Source: CAZECE01 sp964510525
Lineage (GTDB): Bacteria > Pseudomonadota > Gammaproteobacteria > Pseudomonadales > JANQJO01
DNA length: 19,253 nucleotides
Assembly (NCBI GenBank): GCA_964510525.1
Contig: CAZECE010000109.1
Location: 1 to 19,253, forward strand
Direction: 5' to 3'
The position numbers were made by a program, and so were the translations under genes. Position 1 is the stretch's first letter, and each line of letters starts with the position of its first letter. Below are positions 7,855-15,522 of the stretch, piece by piece. The notes under the pieces are model-generated. The model had not been told where the DNA came from. It did no database searches and was given only the letters and a program-made list of their open reading frames with translations.

Positions 7855-8895
7855 GCTCCAGTCGGAAGCAAACAGATCAAAACCACGGGTTTCCATCATT
7901 TCCATGGCCTTACCGCCGCCTCTGGCCACACACGTCAGAGGGTCTTGGGCCACGATCACCGGCAATCCGGTTTCTTCACTGATCAGTTTGTCGAGGTCTC
8001 TGAGTAACCCCCCGCCCCCCGTGAGCACCAAACCGCTTTCGGCAATGTCAGACGCCAATTCCGGAGGCGACTGCTCAAGCGCACTCTTGACCGCATCGAC
8101 GATGGTGGACAGTGGTTCTTGCAGGGCTTCTAAAATTTCAGCACTGTTTAATGTAAAACTTCTGGGCACCCCTTCGGCCAAATTTCGACCTCGAACATCG
8201 ATCTCCAACAACTCTTCGGATGGATAAGCGCAGCCTATTTCTTGCTTGATACGCTCCGCCGTGCCATCACCTATTAATGAGCCATAATTTCTACGTACAT
8301 AGGTCACGATGGCCTCATCAAATTTATCACCGCCCACTCGAACCGACTCCGAGTAAACCACCCCATTCAACGAGATAATGGCAATTTCAGTTGTTCCGCC
8401 ACCAATGTCCACCACCATGGAACCACTGGCTTCATCAACCGGCAAGCCGGCGCCAATCGCAGCCGTCATCGGTTCTTCGATTAAGTAGACCTCTCTAGCG
8501 CCTGCACCTAAAGCGGATTCTTTAATGGCTTTACGCTCGACCTGGGTTGATTTGCAAGGCACGCACACTAAGACGCGCGGGCTGGGTACAATAAAGCTGT
8601 TTTCATGCGCTTTATGAATAAAGTGCTGCAGCATCTTTTCAGTGACATGAAAGTCAGCGATGACGCCGTCTTTTAATGGCCGAATGGCGGTGATGTTGCC
8701 CGGCGTACGACCCAGCATGCGTTTCGCATCTGTGCCCACCGCAGCGACACTTTTTTGACCATTATGTTGACGAATGGCCACTACCGAGGGTTCATTTAAT
8801 ACAATGCCTCGGTCTCTTGCATAAATCAGGGTATTTGCGGTGCCTAAATCAATCGACAAATCGCTTGAAAAAAGTCCCCTTAATCGTTTGAACAT
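7852..8895 (-). CDS. mreB: Rod shape-determining actin homologue MreB
   Basis: A 347-residue bacterial actin that polymerises with ATP on the inner face of the membrane and positions the lateral wall-synthesis machinery. Visible are the amphipathic N-terminus (MFKRLRGLFS), phosphate-1 motif DLGTANTLIY, the LIEEPMTAAIGAG connector, phosphate-2 motif VVDIGGGTTEIA and adenosine motif LTGGGGLLRDL. Length is as in E. coli. The ATG at 8893-8895 is only 19 bp after the CBS-protein stop, with a weak ribosome-binding site, which suggests co-transcription with the genes upstream. The stop codon TAG is followed at once by TAA and by the tandem-repeat spacer. Confidence 0.98.
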   Translation of the reverse strand: MFKRLRGLFSSDLSIDLGTANTLIYARDRGIVLNEPSVVAIRQHNGQKSVAAVGTDAKRMLGRTPGNITAIRPLKDGVIADFHVTEKMLQHFIHKAHENSFIVPSPRVLVCVPCKSTQVERKAIKESALGAGAREVYLIEEPMTAAIGAGLPVDEASGSMVVDIGGGTTEIAIISLNGVVYSESVRVGGDKFDEAIVTYVRRNYGSLIGDGTAERIKQEIGCAYPSEELLEIDVRGRNLAEGVPRSFTLNSAEILEALQEPLSTIVDAVKSALEQSPPELASDIAESGLVLTGGGGLLRDLDKLISEETGLPVIVAQDPLTCVARGGGKAMEMMETRGFDLFASDWS

Positions 8896-8914
8896 AGTAC
8901 GCTCTACTTAATTG

Positions 8915-9325
8915 TTAATTTTTTTGTGCAAAATCTTTCATTGCTCGTAAAATATCCCGACGGCTGATTTGCCCGGCTAACCGACCCGTATCCACAACAG
9001 GCAGGCGACGACGCCGATTTTTAAGGAAGATTTCAGCAACAGCAATCACATCGTCTTCAGGGTCTACCACATCGACACTGGTGGCCATAAAATCTTTCAC
9101 AATGCCGCCAATCGCCTGGCCTTCGTAGTAACCGGTTTTCAACAACGTTTTAAGGCAATCACTTTCTGAAAACATGCCTACTAACTGCCCAGCCGTATCC
9201 GTCACTGGCGCACCAGAAATACGATGCTGCAGCAAGACGTCAATCGCTTCAAAGATATCGGTTTCAGGCGAAAACGTAATCAGGTTTGTCGTCATATAAT
9301 CTTGTACTTTTACTGACACCAACAT
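8915..9325 (-). CDS. Stand-alone two-CBS-domain protein
   Basis: About 136 residues comprising two CBS motifs and little else: VQDYMTTNLITFSPETDIFEAIDVLLQHRISGAPVTD (written here only as landmarks VQDYMT, RISGAPV, LVGMFSESD) and VKDFMA, RRRRLPVVD, LAGQISRRDI. Tandem CBS pairs form Bateman modules that bind adenine nucleotides such as AMP or ATP and act as energy sensors; ligand and partner are unknown here. The ATG at 9323-9325 is chosen because GGAG (9332-9335) sits 6 bases before it; the frame stays open to a TTG at 9340, but that would place the ribosome-binding site inside the gene. It lies between rraA and mreB, 19 bp before mreB, so it may couple cell-shape genes to nucleotide state (inference). 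Confidence 0.88.
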   Translation of the reverse strand: MLVSVKVQDYMTTNLITFSPETDIFEAIDVLLQHRISGAPVTDTAGQLVGMFSESDCLKTLLKTGYYEGQAIGGIVKDFMATSVDVVDPEDDVIAVAEIFLKNRRRRLPVVDTGRLAGQISRRDILRAMKDFAQKN

Positions 9326-9339
9326 AACCATCTCCAACA

Positions 9340-9365
9340 AATAATAGAGCTAAATAATAGAGCTA
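9340..9365 (-). repeat. Perfect 13-bp tandem duplication after rraA
   Basis: The - strand unit TAGCTCTATTATT is present twice head-to-tail (9353-9365, 9340-9352) in the spacer between rraA and the CBS gene, and abuts the CBS-protein ribosome-binding region. It has no stem-loop and no known function. Confidence 0.9.
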
Positions 9366-9388
9366 GGGGAATCTAGATCAAGGGAACT

Positions 9389-9880
9389 CTAAAGTAAGGG
9401 GCTCTCAGAAAGCAAAACGCCGTTATTATCAGCATAGACGTAATTTCCGGGGAAGAATGATACACCACCAAACTCAACGGGACTATTTAAATTCCCCCAA
9501 CCACGTCGAACACTTTTTCTTGGTGTTGCCGCCAACGCTTGTACGCCTAACGCCATGTCTCGAATCGCATCCACGTCTCGGATGCAACCAAAGATAATCA
9601 GACCCGACCAGCCGTTATTCATCGCCTTTTCAGCCAGCATGTCACCTAACAAAGCACAGCGCAGTGATCCTCCCCCATCGACCACCAGCACACGCCCCTC
9701 ACCAGGCAGTCCAACTTGTTGTTTAACGATGGAGTTATCCTCCAAACACTGAGCCGTGACTATGGGCCCATGAAAACAGTGTTTACCCCCAAAGTTACGC
9801 ATAATAGGTGCCAATACAGATACTTTATCTGCGTGCTCATCGTACAAATCTGGAGTGAGAAAATCCAAAGCAGATGACAT
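9389..9880 (-). CDS. rraA: RraA, regulator of ribonuclease E activity (RraA fold)
   Basis: About 163 residues, matching E. coli RraA (161). Diagnostic stretches are NFGGKHCFHGPIVT, GRVLVVDGGGSLRCALLGD, GLIIFGCIRD, GVQALAATP and the C-terminal VEFGGVSFFPGNYVYADNNG. In E. coli the ring-shaped trimer binds the C-terminal scaffold of RNase E and inhibits it; related proteins of the fold are 4-hydroxy-4-methyl-2-oxoglutarate/oxaloacetate aldolases. The G-D-x(20)-R-D metal/aldolase signature is partly visible (LLGDMLAEKA ... GCIRDVD), so an aldolase activity cannot be excluded. The ATG at 9878-9880 is chosen because GGGAG (9888-9892) lies 7 bases upstream; the frame extends 8 codons further to a TTG without support. 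It is 45 bp from the sensor kinase stop. Confidence 0.9.
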   Translation of the reverse strand: MSSALDFLTPDLYDEHADKVSVLAPIMRNFGGKHCFHGPIVTAQCLEDNSIVKQQVGLPGEGRVLVVDGGGSLRCALLGDMLAEKAMNNGWSGLIIFGCIRDVDAIRDMALGVQALAATPRKSVRRGWGNLNSPVEFGGVSFFPGNYVYADNNGVLLSESPLL

Positions 9881-9925
9881 CCGTTGTCTCCCGTAATCCG
9901 TCAACTATTTCTGTCTAATAATTAG

Positions 9926-12205
9926 CTATACAGCAGGTCCTAAAGACGTCGGATCTTCGCCTGCCGCGGTATGCACTATACCCGTTTGCAACCCATCATT
10001 TAACAGCCAACGGCGCAGTTTGGTTTGCAACTCCGCCAAATCAATCGGCTTTAACATCACATCATCCATTCCGGCTGCGAAGCAACGCGTTTCTTCACCA
10101 TCCACCACATGCGCCGTCATGGCAATTATAGGCACTCGAGGCAACCCCCTCGCTTCTTCGATGCTCCGAATCCGCTCAGTGGCATCGTAACCATTCATAT
10201 GAGGCATTTGGCAATCCATTAAGACCAAATCGAACGGCTTTTCTGAAAAAATATCCACCGCCTGAACCCCATCTTCGACCACAGAGACCGTGTACCCTAA
10301 TCGCTTTAGCATCCCCTTTTCGACCATCTGGTTCACCTTATTGTCTTCAACCAACAAGATACGATAATCCTTGTCTTTACATAAGGTTTTGTTGGGCAGA
10401 TATTCCGTTACCTTTTTCTTTCGATTGATGCGAAATAAGTTATCCAAAATATCATAAAACACTTTAGATTGAATCGGCTTGGTCATTAAAACCAAATCTT
10501 CATACCCTTCTAAATAGTTTTTAATTTCCGCTTCGCTGCGTTGTTCTAACGACAACAATAAAATTTGGCGACAATTCATCAAAGATGGATCTTCTTTCAC
10601 GATTTTTGATAACTTTAATGCGCCGTGATAGCGAAAGCCAAAATTAAGCATGCACAAATCAAACGAGTTTTTTTCTCGTGCCGCTTGGCGCAGCGTCTGC
10701 AGCGTATGATCGTAATCAGGCGGTGCCACCTGCGCCACCACGCCCCAACTTTTTAATAGCTTAACGATGCTGCTGGCCATGCCTTCGGGCATTCCATAGA
10801 GCAGCACTCGTTTGCCTTCAAACACACTGAACTGATTGCTTTGCTGGCCTTGCTGAGTAGAGAGCCTAAGGTGCGCTGTAAACCAAAAAGTACTGCCTTT
10901 GCCTTCTTCGCTGACCAAACCAATTTGACCCCGCATGGCCTCAACCAACCCTTTACAGATAGCCAACCCTAATCCAGTGCCACCCTGCTTACGTTCGGTT
11001 GATGAATCCGCTTTGTGAAAGGCTCGAAACAGCTGATCTTGTTGTTCGGATGAAATACCCGTACCTTGATCGGAGACCTGAACCCGAAGCAAGCCTTCAT
11101 TCGACGACAGCCTCACCATACTGACGGCCACCACAACCTCCCCTTGCTCACTGAACTTGATCGCGTTACCAATCAAATTACTCACCACCTGCGTGATGCG
11201 ATTATGATCCCCCCGCACGCGTATCGGAATGTTCTCATCAAAATAACACGATAACTCAAGACCTTTAGCGTGCGCCTGAGGCCCAATCGTCTCAAGGGTT
11301 TCATCAAAACATTTGCGTAAGTTAAACACCACAGAATCTAACGCGATCGAACCGGAAGCGATTTTGGAGAAATCCATGATATCGTCCACCAAACTCAACA
11401 GGTGCTGACCTGCATGTTGCGCCACGCTGATGATTTCACGTTGATTGTCTGATAACTTCATCTCAGCCAGTAACGTCAGCATCCCCAGCACGCTGTTCAT
11501 CGGAGTGCGAACTTCGTAGCTGAGGTCCGTCATCATATCAACACGCACCTCACCTAGGCGCACCAGCTTTGCATTCGCCACTTCCATACGACGGTTGGCT
11601 TCTTTTAGTTCCTCTAACGTCTCTTGATTCTGCCAAAAGAAATCGTACCCTTTTTGACTCCAGTGGATGAGACCAAAGAAAACAGCGATCGTCGCCACAC
11701 ACACCAGTAATGCAAAATCAGAATCAGTGAGTAAGAACGCAAAAAACAGCGGGATCATCGTGATGACATGAAAAATTTTATTGGCTTGATTAAATGGAAG
11801 CCAAACAATGCCGTGATAAACCGCCATGCCCACGGTAGCCAACACCATCACCCAGGTGATTTGCTGCTCAACCCCCAGCTGAATCACTGACGTAAACACA
11901 AATACGCTCCACACCAGACTCTGAAAGCCATTAAACAGCAGAAACCCAAAACGACAACGCTGAGGCCCTCGAGCATAGAGCGTCTGAATTTTTAACATCA
12001 ACAAAACTCGAACGCCGGTGAGCAACAACAGGCAAAATCCCGCGACCAACACCAGCCTGGGAATCCGTTCCACCAGGTCAGAGCTGACTAACAGCAAGCA
12101 ATAAATCAACAGCTGACAGAAATAAACAATGAAGGACTGACGCGCCACCGCCATATCGATGCGCTTTAAGATTTTACGATCTTTTTTTAACTTTTCCAGC
12201 GTCAT
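9926..12205 (-). CDS. Multi-TM hybrid sensor kinase with Tyr replacing the H-box His
   Basis: About 759 residues. In order: roughly six hydrophobic segments (about 22-180), a coiled-coil linker (about 195-222), a HisKA-like dimerisation domain, HATPase_c (N-box NLIGNAIKF, G1 DQGTG, G2 GGTGLGLA), a degenerate receiver (about 465-590) and a canonical C-terminal receiver (acidic pair in LVEDN, phospho-Asp664 in MDCQMP, Thr697, Lys719). No Hpt domain. The H-box reads LSYEVRTPMN: Tyr230 (codon 11516-11518, TAC) stands where His is required. The first receiver has Asn521 in place of the Asp (LNFGF) but keeps Lys576. The protein thus looks unable to autophosphorylate on His. ATG at 12203-12205 is preferred; an in-frame GTG at 12272-12274 lacks a ribosome-binding site. 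Encoded between an ABC1 kinase and rraA. Confidence 0.92.
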   Translation of the reverse strand: MTLEKLKKDRKILKRIDMAVARQSFIVYFCQLLIYCLLLVSSDLVERIPRLVLVAGFCLLLLTGVRVLLMLKIQTLYARGPQRCRFGFLLFNGFQSLVWSVFVFTSVIQLGVEQQITWVMVLATVGMAVYHGIVWLPFNQANKIFHVITMIPLFFAFLLTDSDFALLVCVATIAVFFGLIHWSQKGYDFFWQNQETLEELKEANRRMEVANAKLVRLGEVRVDMMTDLSYEVRTPMNSVLGMLTLLAEMKLSDNQREIISVAQHAGQHLLSLVDDIMDFSKIASGSIALDSVVFNLRKCFDETLETIGPQAHAKGLELSCYFDENIPIRVRGDHNRITQVVSNLIGNAIKFSEQGEVVVAVSMVRLSSNEGLLRVQVSDQGTGISSEQQDQLFRAFHKADSSTERKQGGTGLGLAICKGLVEAMRGQIGLVSEEGKGSTFWFTAHLRLSTQQGQQSNQFSVFEGKRVLLYGMPEGMASSIVKLLKSWGVVAQVAPPDYDHTLQTLRQAAREKNSFDLCMLNFGFRYHGALKLSKIVKEDPSLMNCRQILLLSLEQRSEAEIKNYLEGYEDLVLMTKPIQSKVFYDILDNLFRINRKKKVTEYLPNKTLCKDKDYRILLVEDNKVNQMVEKGMLKRLGYTVSVVEDGVQAVDIFSEKPFDLVLMDCQMPHMNGYDATERIRSIEEARGLPRVPIIAMTAHVVDGEETRCFAAGMDDVMLKPIDLAELQTKLRRWLLNDGLQTGIVHTAAGEDPTSLGPAV

Positions 12206-12260
12206 GAACTTCCGCTTGCCCTCAAAATGCCAGTTGAGCGCAAACCCGCGCCGCCTATAA

Positions 12261-12266
12261 ATTATA
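12261..12266 (-). promoter_or_regulatory. Possible -10 box upstream of the hybrid kinase gene
   Basis: A perfect TATAAT lies on the - strand about 55 bases before the preferred ATG. No good -35 was found at 16-18 bp, so this is only a candidate. If used, transcription would start downstream of the alternative GTG start, favouring the ATG at 12205. Confidence 0.25.
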
Positions 12267-12313
12267 GACGTCACGCTGACGCAAACAGGGAACTTAAGTT
12301 AAGTTTTGCGATT

Positions 12314-12331
12314 ACCTTAGGGACCTTAGGA
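12314..12331 (-). repeat. 9-bp tandem duplication carrying the ABC1-kinase stop codon
   Basis: On the + strand accttaggg (12314-12322) is followed by accttagga (12323-12331). On the - strand this gives two TAA codons nine bases apart in the same frame, so the stop of the ABC1 kinase gene (12326-12328) is backed by a duplicate at 12317-12319. Confidence 0.8.
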
Positions 12332-13678
12332 AGCGTGGAAATCTAGCGATAAATACGGTTGCAAAATGTCTTTACCTGGCAAGATGGCGTTCAGCAAGCA
12401 CAAAATGGTGTACGCGCCGAGGATTTTACGGCTAACAAACACCAGCTCTTTTGGTGGCATTTTAAAATGCCGAGAAAAAGCCGCATTGGTAACATGGCGA
12501 GCGATACGGTTAACAATGTCCGATTGCCCCCAATCATAGGGTTCAGCGGTTAGAAAAGGTTCCAGCGCCAACTCAACCAATTGGTATAACGCCTCAAAAA
12601 CGGGTTCCGGCGCTGCCTCCGACAGGAAATCTAAATCCAATAGCGCTTGTTTCACAGCCTCTCGATCTTGCTCAACGGCGCCAACGATCAACTGTTTCCC
12701 GACCCGCATCAACGATGGCGACAGGCAGTAAATGGCACCAAAATCCAGCAGTACCAATTGATCTTGCTCATCGGGCTGAAGCTTAACAAGGTAGTTCCCC
12801 AGGTTTGGGTCCGTTTGTAACTCGCCCCACTGCATCACTTCTTTCCAAAACAGATCGATGCACAACAAACCCAAGCGGTTACGGCGCGTCTGAGAAAGAG
12901 CCAGCACGGTCGGATCATTTAACCGCACGCCCGCCTGGTATTGAGAGGCCAGCACCCGAGGTGAGCACAGTTCTGGATACGGCTTGGGGACCACGTAGTT
13001 GGTATCCTCCGCGAGATACTCAACGAATCGTTGTGTCGCTGCCAACTCCCGCTCATAATCAACTTCATTGTGCAGCATCTCCCGTATGACCGAGAGCCAA
13101 GATTCCAGCGATTTAGAGGCCGGCACCAGGCGTGTTAACTGCAACCAGTAGGCAATCGCGGCCAGGTCAGAATCGATCGAATCCGAGACACCGGGGTACT
13201 GAATTTTTAAGCAGAGTTGCGATTCGATGTCCGGCGCTTTGGCCAAATGCACCTGGGCCAAGCTGGCACAACCAAGAGGGTCTGAGTGGATCTCCAAGCG
13301 GGCGACAACGTTGGCACCCAGCTCTGATACCAGTTGTTCTCGAAGTTCTGGCCACGCCATTGGGAAGGTTTGGTTATCCAGGGCATGCAGCGCCTCGGTC
13401 ACCTCTTTGGGTAAAAACGCCTCCCCCCACAGAGCCAAGGTTTGGCCCACTTTGACCACACTGCCTTTTAGCTTGCCGAGTTCGGCAACAAAATAGGCCG
13501 CTTCGTCCGACATATTGCGTTTTTTCGCCGCCAGTCGTTCCTCTTCTGGCAACAGCCAAGTACTCGCCGAACGCCGAGCGTACCGAGCCCCCGCCAACAC
13601 ACCAGCCTTAGCCAGGCTCAGACGACGCTCAATCGGTCCGGTTTTAAGCTTTTTTAAGTGTTTTTTATCAGAGAACAC
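12326..13678 (-). CDS. ABC1/UbiB/COQ8-family atypical kinase
   Basis: A 450-residue atypical protein-kinase-like ATPase of the ABC1 (AarF/UbiB/COQ8) family, whose best-known members support ubiquinone biosynthesis. Visible: the KxGQ motif KVGQ (76-79), the Ala-rich loop GCASLAQVHLA (about 136-146) replacing the Gly-rich loop, the Lys in CLKIQYPG (about 158), the Glu in NEVDYERE, QTDPNLGN, and LLDFGA. The QTDPN form resembles eukaryotic COQ8/ADCK3 more than the HADPHPGN of E. coli UbiB, and no C-terminal transmembrane pair is obvious. The true ubiB is therefore probably elsewhere and the substrate here is unknown. Start is GTG with an in-frame stop two codons upstream and a poor ribosome-binding site. 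Same direction as the hybrid kinase, 51-120 bp away. Confidence 0.9.
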   Translation of the reverse strand: MFSDKKHLKKLKTGPIERRLSLAKAGVLAGARYARRSASTWLLPEEERLAAKKRNMSDEAAYFVAELGKLKGSVVKVGQTLALWGEAFLPKEVTEALHALDNQTFPMAWPELREQLVSELGANVVARLEIHSDPLGCASLAQVHLAKAPDIESQLCLKIQYPGVSDSIDSDLAAIAYWLQLTRLVPASKSLESWLSVIREMLHNEVDYERELAATQRFVEYLAEDTNYVVPKPYPELCSPRVLASQYQAGVRLNDPTVLALSQTRRNRLGLLCIDLFWKEVMQWGELQTDPNLGNYLVKLQPDEQDQLVLLDFGAIYCLSPSLMRVGKQLIVGAVEQDREAVKQALLDLDFLSEAAPEPVFEALYQLVELALEPFLTAEPYDWGQSDIVNRIARHVTNAAFSRHFKMPPKELVFVSRKILGAYTILCLLNAILPGKDILQPYLSLDFHAS

Positions 13679-13790
13679 AAATCATTTCTAACGTTTTGGA
13701 AAGGTTTGAAAATTAAAGCCAATTATTAGAGTAATTAAAAGTGAGCGCCGCCGCTTTGTCCATAACAAGACGCGACTGCGGGGGCAGCTA

Positions 13791-14276
13791 TTACTGCAAC
13801 GTATTCACCGGCACCATATAAACCGGCACTTTTGAGCGCTGCAACACTTTGTTGACGGTCGAACCCAATACATGGGCCTCTTCAGGATCAGGCCCTTGCG
13901 AGCCCATCACAATCAGGTCGGCTTTTTCTTCGTCGGCCTGTTGGATAATGACATCTGCTGGATTGCCTCGAACCACTTTAACATCCTTAACGCGGCCGGG
14001 GCTCATATTCAAATCAATAAACTCATCCTGAAACCCTTCGATGACCTGCTGGCGTATCGCATCCATAACCGCCGGCAAGCCATACTGGCGCAAATCATGG
14101 ATCATATCGTCCGGGATGTAGGTTTCCAACACCGCATCCGCAAACACCCCCAAAGGCTCAACGGCATGAACCGCAACGACCTTAGCATCGTATTTTTCAG
14201 AAAGCGCCATGACGTGCTGCAGCAGAAAGGTGCCATACAAGCCTAGGTCAGTTGGGTATAAAATGGTTCGAATCAT
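13791..14276 (-). CDS. Universal stress protein, UspA family, ATP-binding type
   Basis: A 161-residue single-domain Usp protein. It begins with the family pattern ILYPTDLG (the Asp binds nucleotide) and carries VVAVHAVEPLG in strand 2. The C-terminal nucleotide signature G-x2-G-x9-G-S is intact: GSQG, nine residues, GST, then VNKVLQRSKVPVYMVP. It therefore belongs to the ATP-binding class and not the UspA class that lacks it. Usp proteins accumulate under stress or growth arrest; the specific role is unknown. The ATG at 14274-14276 has only a weak purine stretch upstream. It is first in the leftward gene run, 112 bp before the ABC1 kinase. Confidence 0.93.
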   Translation of the reverse strand: MIRTILYPTDLGLYGTFLLQHVMALSEKYDAKVVAVHAVEPLGVFADAVLETYIPDDMIHDLRQYGLPAVMDAIRQQVIEGFQDEFIDLNMSPGRVKDVKVVRGNPADVIIQQADEEKADLIVMGSQGPDPEEAHVLGSTVNKVLQRSKVPVYMVPVNTLQ

Positions 14277-14615
14277 CTAAAAGCTCAATCTCTTCATGTC
14301 ATTGCCAGTTTCAAAACAAACCGTGTTTCGATTGATGGCGAATGCAGATCACAGGCCGTCCGTTCTTGATCATCAGTTAATCAAATTTTAGCACCGAAAC
14401 AAGAAACAAGAGGTCGCTTTTCGAACAATATACAAATTCAAACAATCGATAGCAGAAGATCATCTACTGGCTTTGTAGCATAGACAATGAGGTCCGCCCG
14501 TTCTCATCCTATTCGATAACGGTGGACTTATGATGTGTGGTCTTGTGAATCAATCGTGTATGATCGCAATTATCCGGAGAACAGCCATATAAAATTGAGC
14601 CTTTACGTTAAAGCT
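14277..14615. other. 339-bp region between divergent usp and DUF2442 genes
   Basis: It must carry the usp promoter (- strand) and probably that of the DUF2442 gene. An imperfect palindrome ttgatcatcagttaatcaa lies at 14366-14384, but its TTGAT/ATCAA arms are 9 bases apart, not the 4 of an FNR/Anr site. No convincing sigma-70 promoter, RNA gene or terminator was found. A frame open from 14535 merges into the DUF2442 gene but resembles nothing recognised. Confidence 0.4.
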
Positions 14616-14861
14616 ATGAACCCTAGAGTAATCAAAGTTGATCCTAAGCCTAATTTCCAACTTGCCATCACTTTTGATAATGGTGAAACAGGCATTTATG
14701 ATTGCTCTGGCGTGTTAGAATTTGGCGTATTTAAAGAACTAAAAGACGAGAACTATTTTAAAAAAGTCACCATATCAAGCGGTACAGTTTCATGGCCTAA
14801 TGAACAAGACATATGCCCAGACACACTCTATCTTGATTCCAAGAAAACATCCTCGAGTTAA
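14616..14861 (+). CDS. DUF2442 domain protein
   Basis: An 81-residue protein matching the DUF2442 pattern from end to end: MNPRVIKVDP, a strand with ITFDNGETGIYD, then GVFKELKDENYFKKV, and the signature GTVSWPNEQDICPDTLYLDS. DUF2442 proteins are small, often encoded beside a DUF4160 protein in putative toxin–antitoxin-like pairs, but their biochemical role is not established. No DUF4160-like partner is visible on either side. The ATG at 14616 is chosen because the family begins there; 27 codons upstream in frame (from 14535) have no family resemblance. The ribosome-binding site is weak. The gene converges on the unrecognised - strand gene downstream. Confidence 0.8.
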   Translation: MNPRVIKVDPKPNFQLAITFDNGETGIYDCSGVLEFGVFKELKDENYFKKVTISSGTVSWPNEQDICPDTLYLDSKKTSSS

Positions 14862-14916
14862 CATCTTCAGAATTACCAATGGAAATCCTGATTTGACCCC
14901 CTACTGCCTTTAAACA

Positions 14917-15522
14917 CTAAGACCGCATGAACTTGTAGAACAAATAAAGTTTTAAAAAGCTGTCTTTTGTCAGCTCAACTTCGTTCATGCCATAGGCATC
15001 ATTTAACGTAGCGCCGCGATCACTTTCGGGCATCCCGACAATCTCTCGAGAGACTTCCTCGACGATGGCCATTTGGGATTCCGACTTTTCCCAATTAAAA
15101 TGCACGGAATCGTGTTTAACCGTCACGTAAATTGTGCTCTCATCGTTTTTGGTTTCTTTTAACCAAAACGACATGGATTCCTCGTTAGAGAAGGCATCAA
15201 AGACTTTTAAAACGGCCGAATGAAAATTCGCTGGCAACGGGAATCGTTCAACGGGCGTTTTTAAAAACATAGTTTGCGTGAGGTTAGCCTGACCACTTTT
15301 GACATACCCAAAGGTATAGCCGCCTAATTTTAACGACTGATCAAAATTATCCTCACGAGGTTTTTGATCAAACAATGGATTGATTTTTGCGATCGCACAA
15401 CGAGACAACCCCCTAAGGCAATCAAATCCCCCTTTGCTTTTGTGGTTTTGGGAGGTGGGCCTATTAACAAACGCGGCCTGACACACCGCCAATGACGAGA
15501 CCAATACAGAATTAATTTTCAT
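14917..15522 (-). CDS. Hypothetical protein with probable signal peptide
   Basis: A 201-residue protein not recognised from any family. The N-terminus (MKINSVLVSSLAVCQA) has a short basic start and hydrophobic core typical of a Sec signal peptide; a lipobox is doubtful because Val precedes the Cys. The mature part is hydrophilic, with three further Cys-poor stretches and two Cys in GFDCLRGLSRCAIAK that could form a disulfide. The end is aromatic and basic (LKLYLFYKFMRS). It is isolated: the next - strand gene upstream has its own terminator, and the + strand DUF2442 gene converges from the other side. Periplasmic or secreted location is inferred from the signal only. Confidence 0.6.
   Translation of the reverse strand: MKINSVLVSSLAVCQAAFVNRPTSQNHKSKGGFDCLRGLSRCAIAKINPLFDQKPREDNFDQSLKLGGYTFGYVKSGQANLTQTMFLKTPVERFPLPANFHSAVLKVFDAFSNEESMSFWLKETKNDESTIYVTVKHDSVHFNWEKSESQMAIVEEVSREIVGMPESDRGATLNDAYGMNEVELTKDSFLKLYLFYKFMRS

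Noticed and set aside
13132..13496. Overlapping + and - strand frames inside the ABC1 kinase gene
   Set aside because: Low-complexity translations; the kinase motifs in the main frame explain the DNA.
13737..13795. GC-rich small hairpins after the usp gene as a terminator
   Set aside because: Stems are only about 4 bp and the following T-run is short; not supportable.
14366..14384. TTGAT...ATCAA palindrome resembling an FNR/Anr site upstream of usp
   Set aside because: The half-sites are separated by 9 bases; the consensus needs 4.
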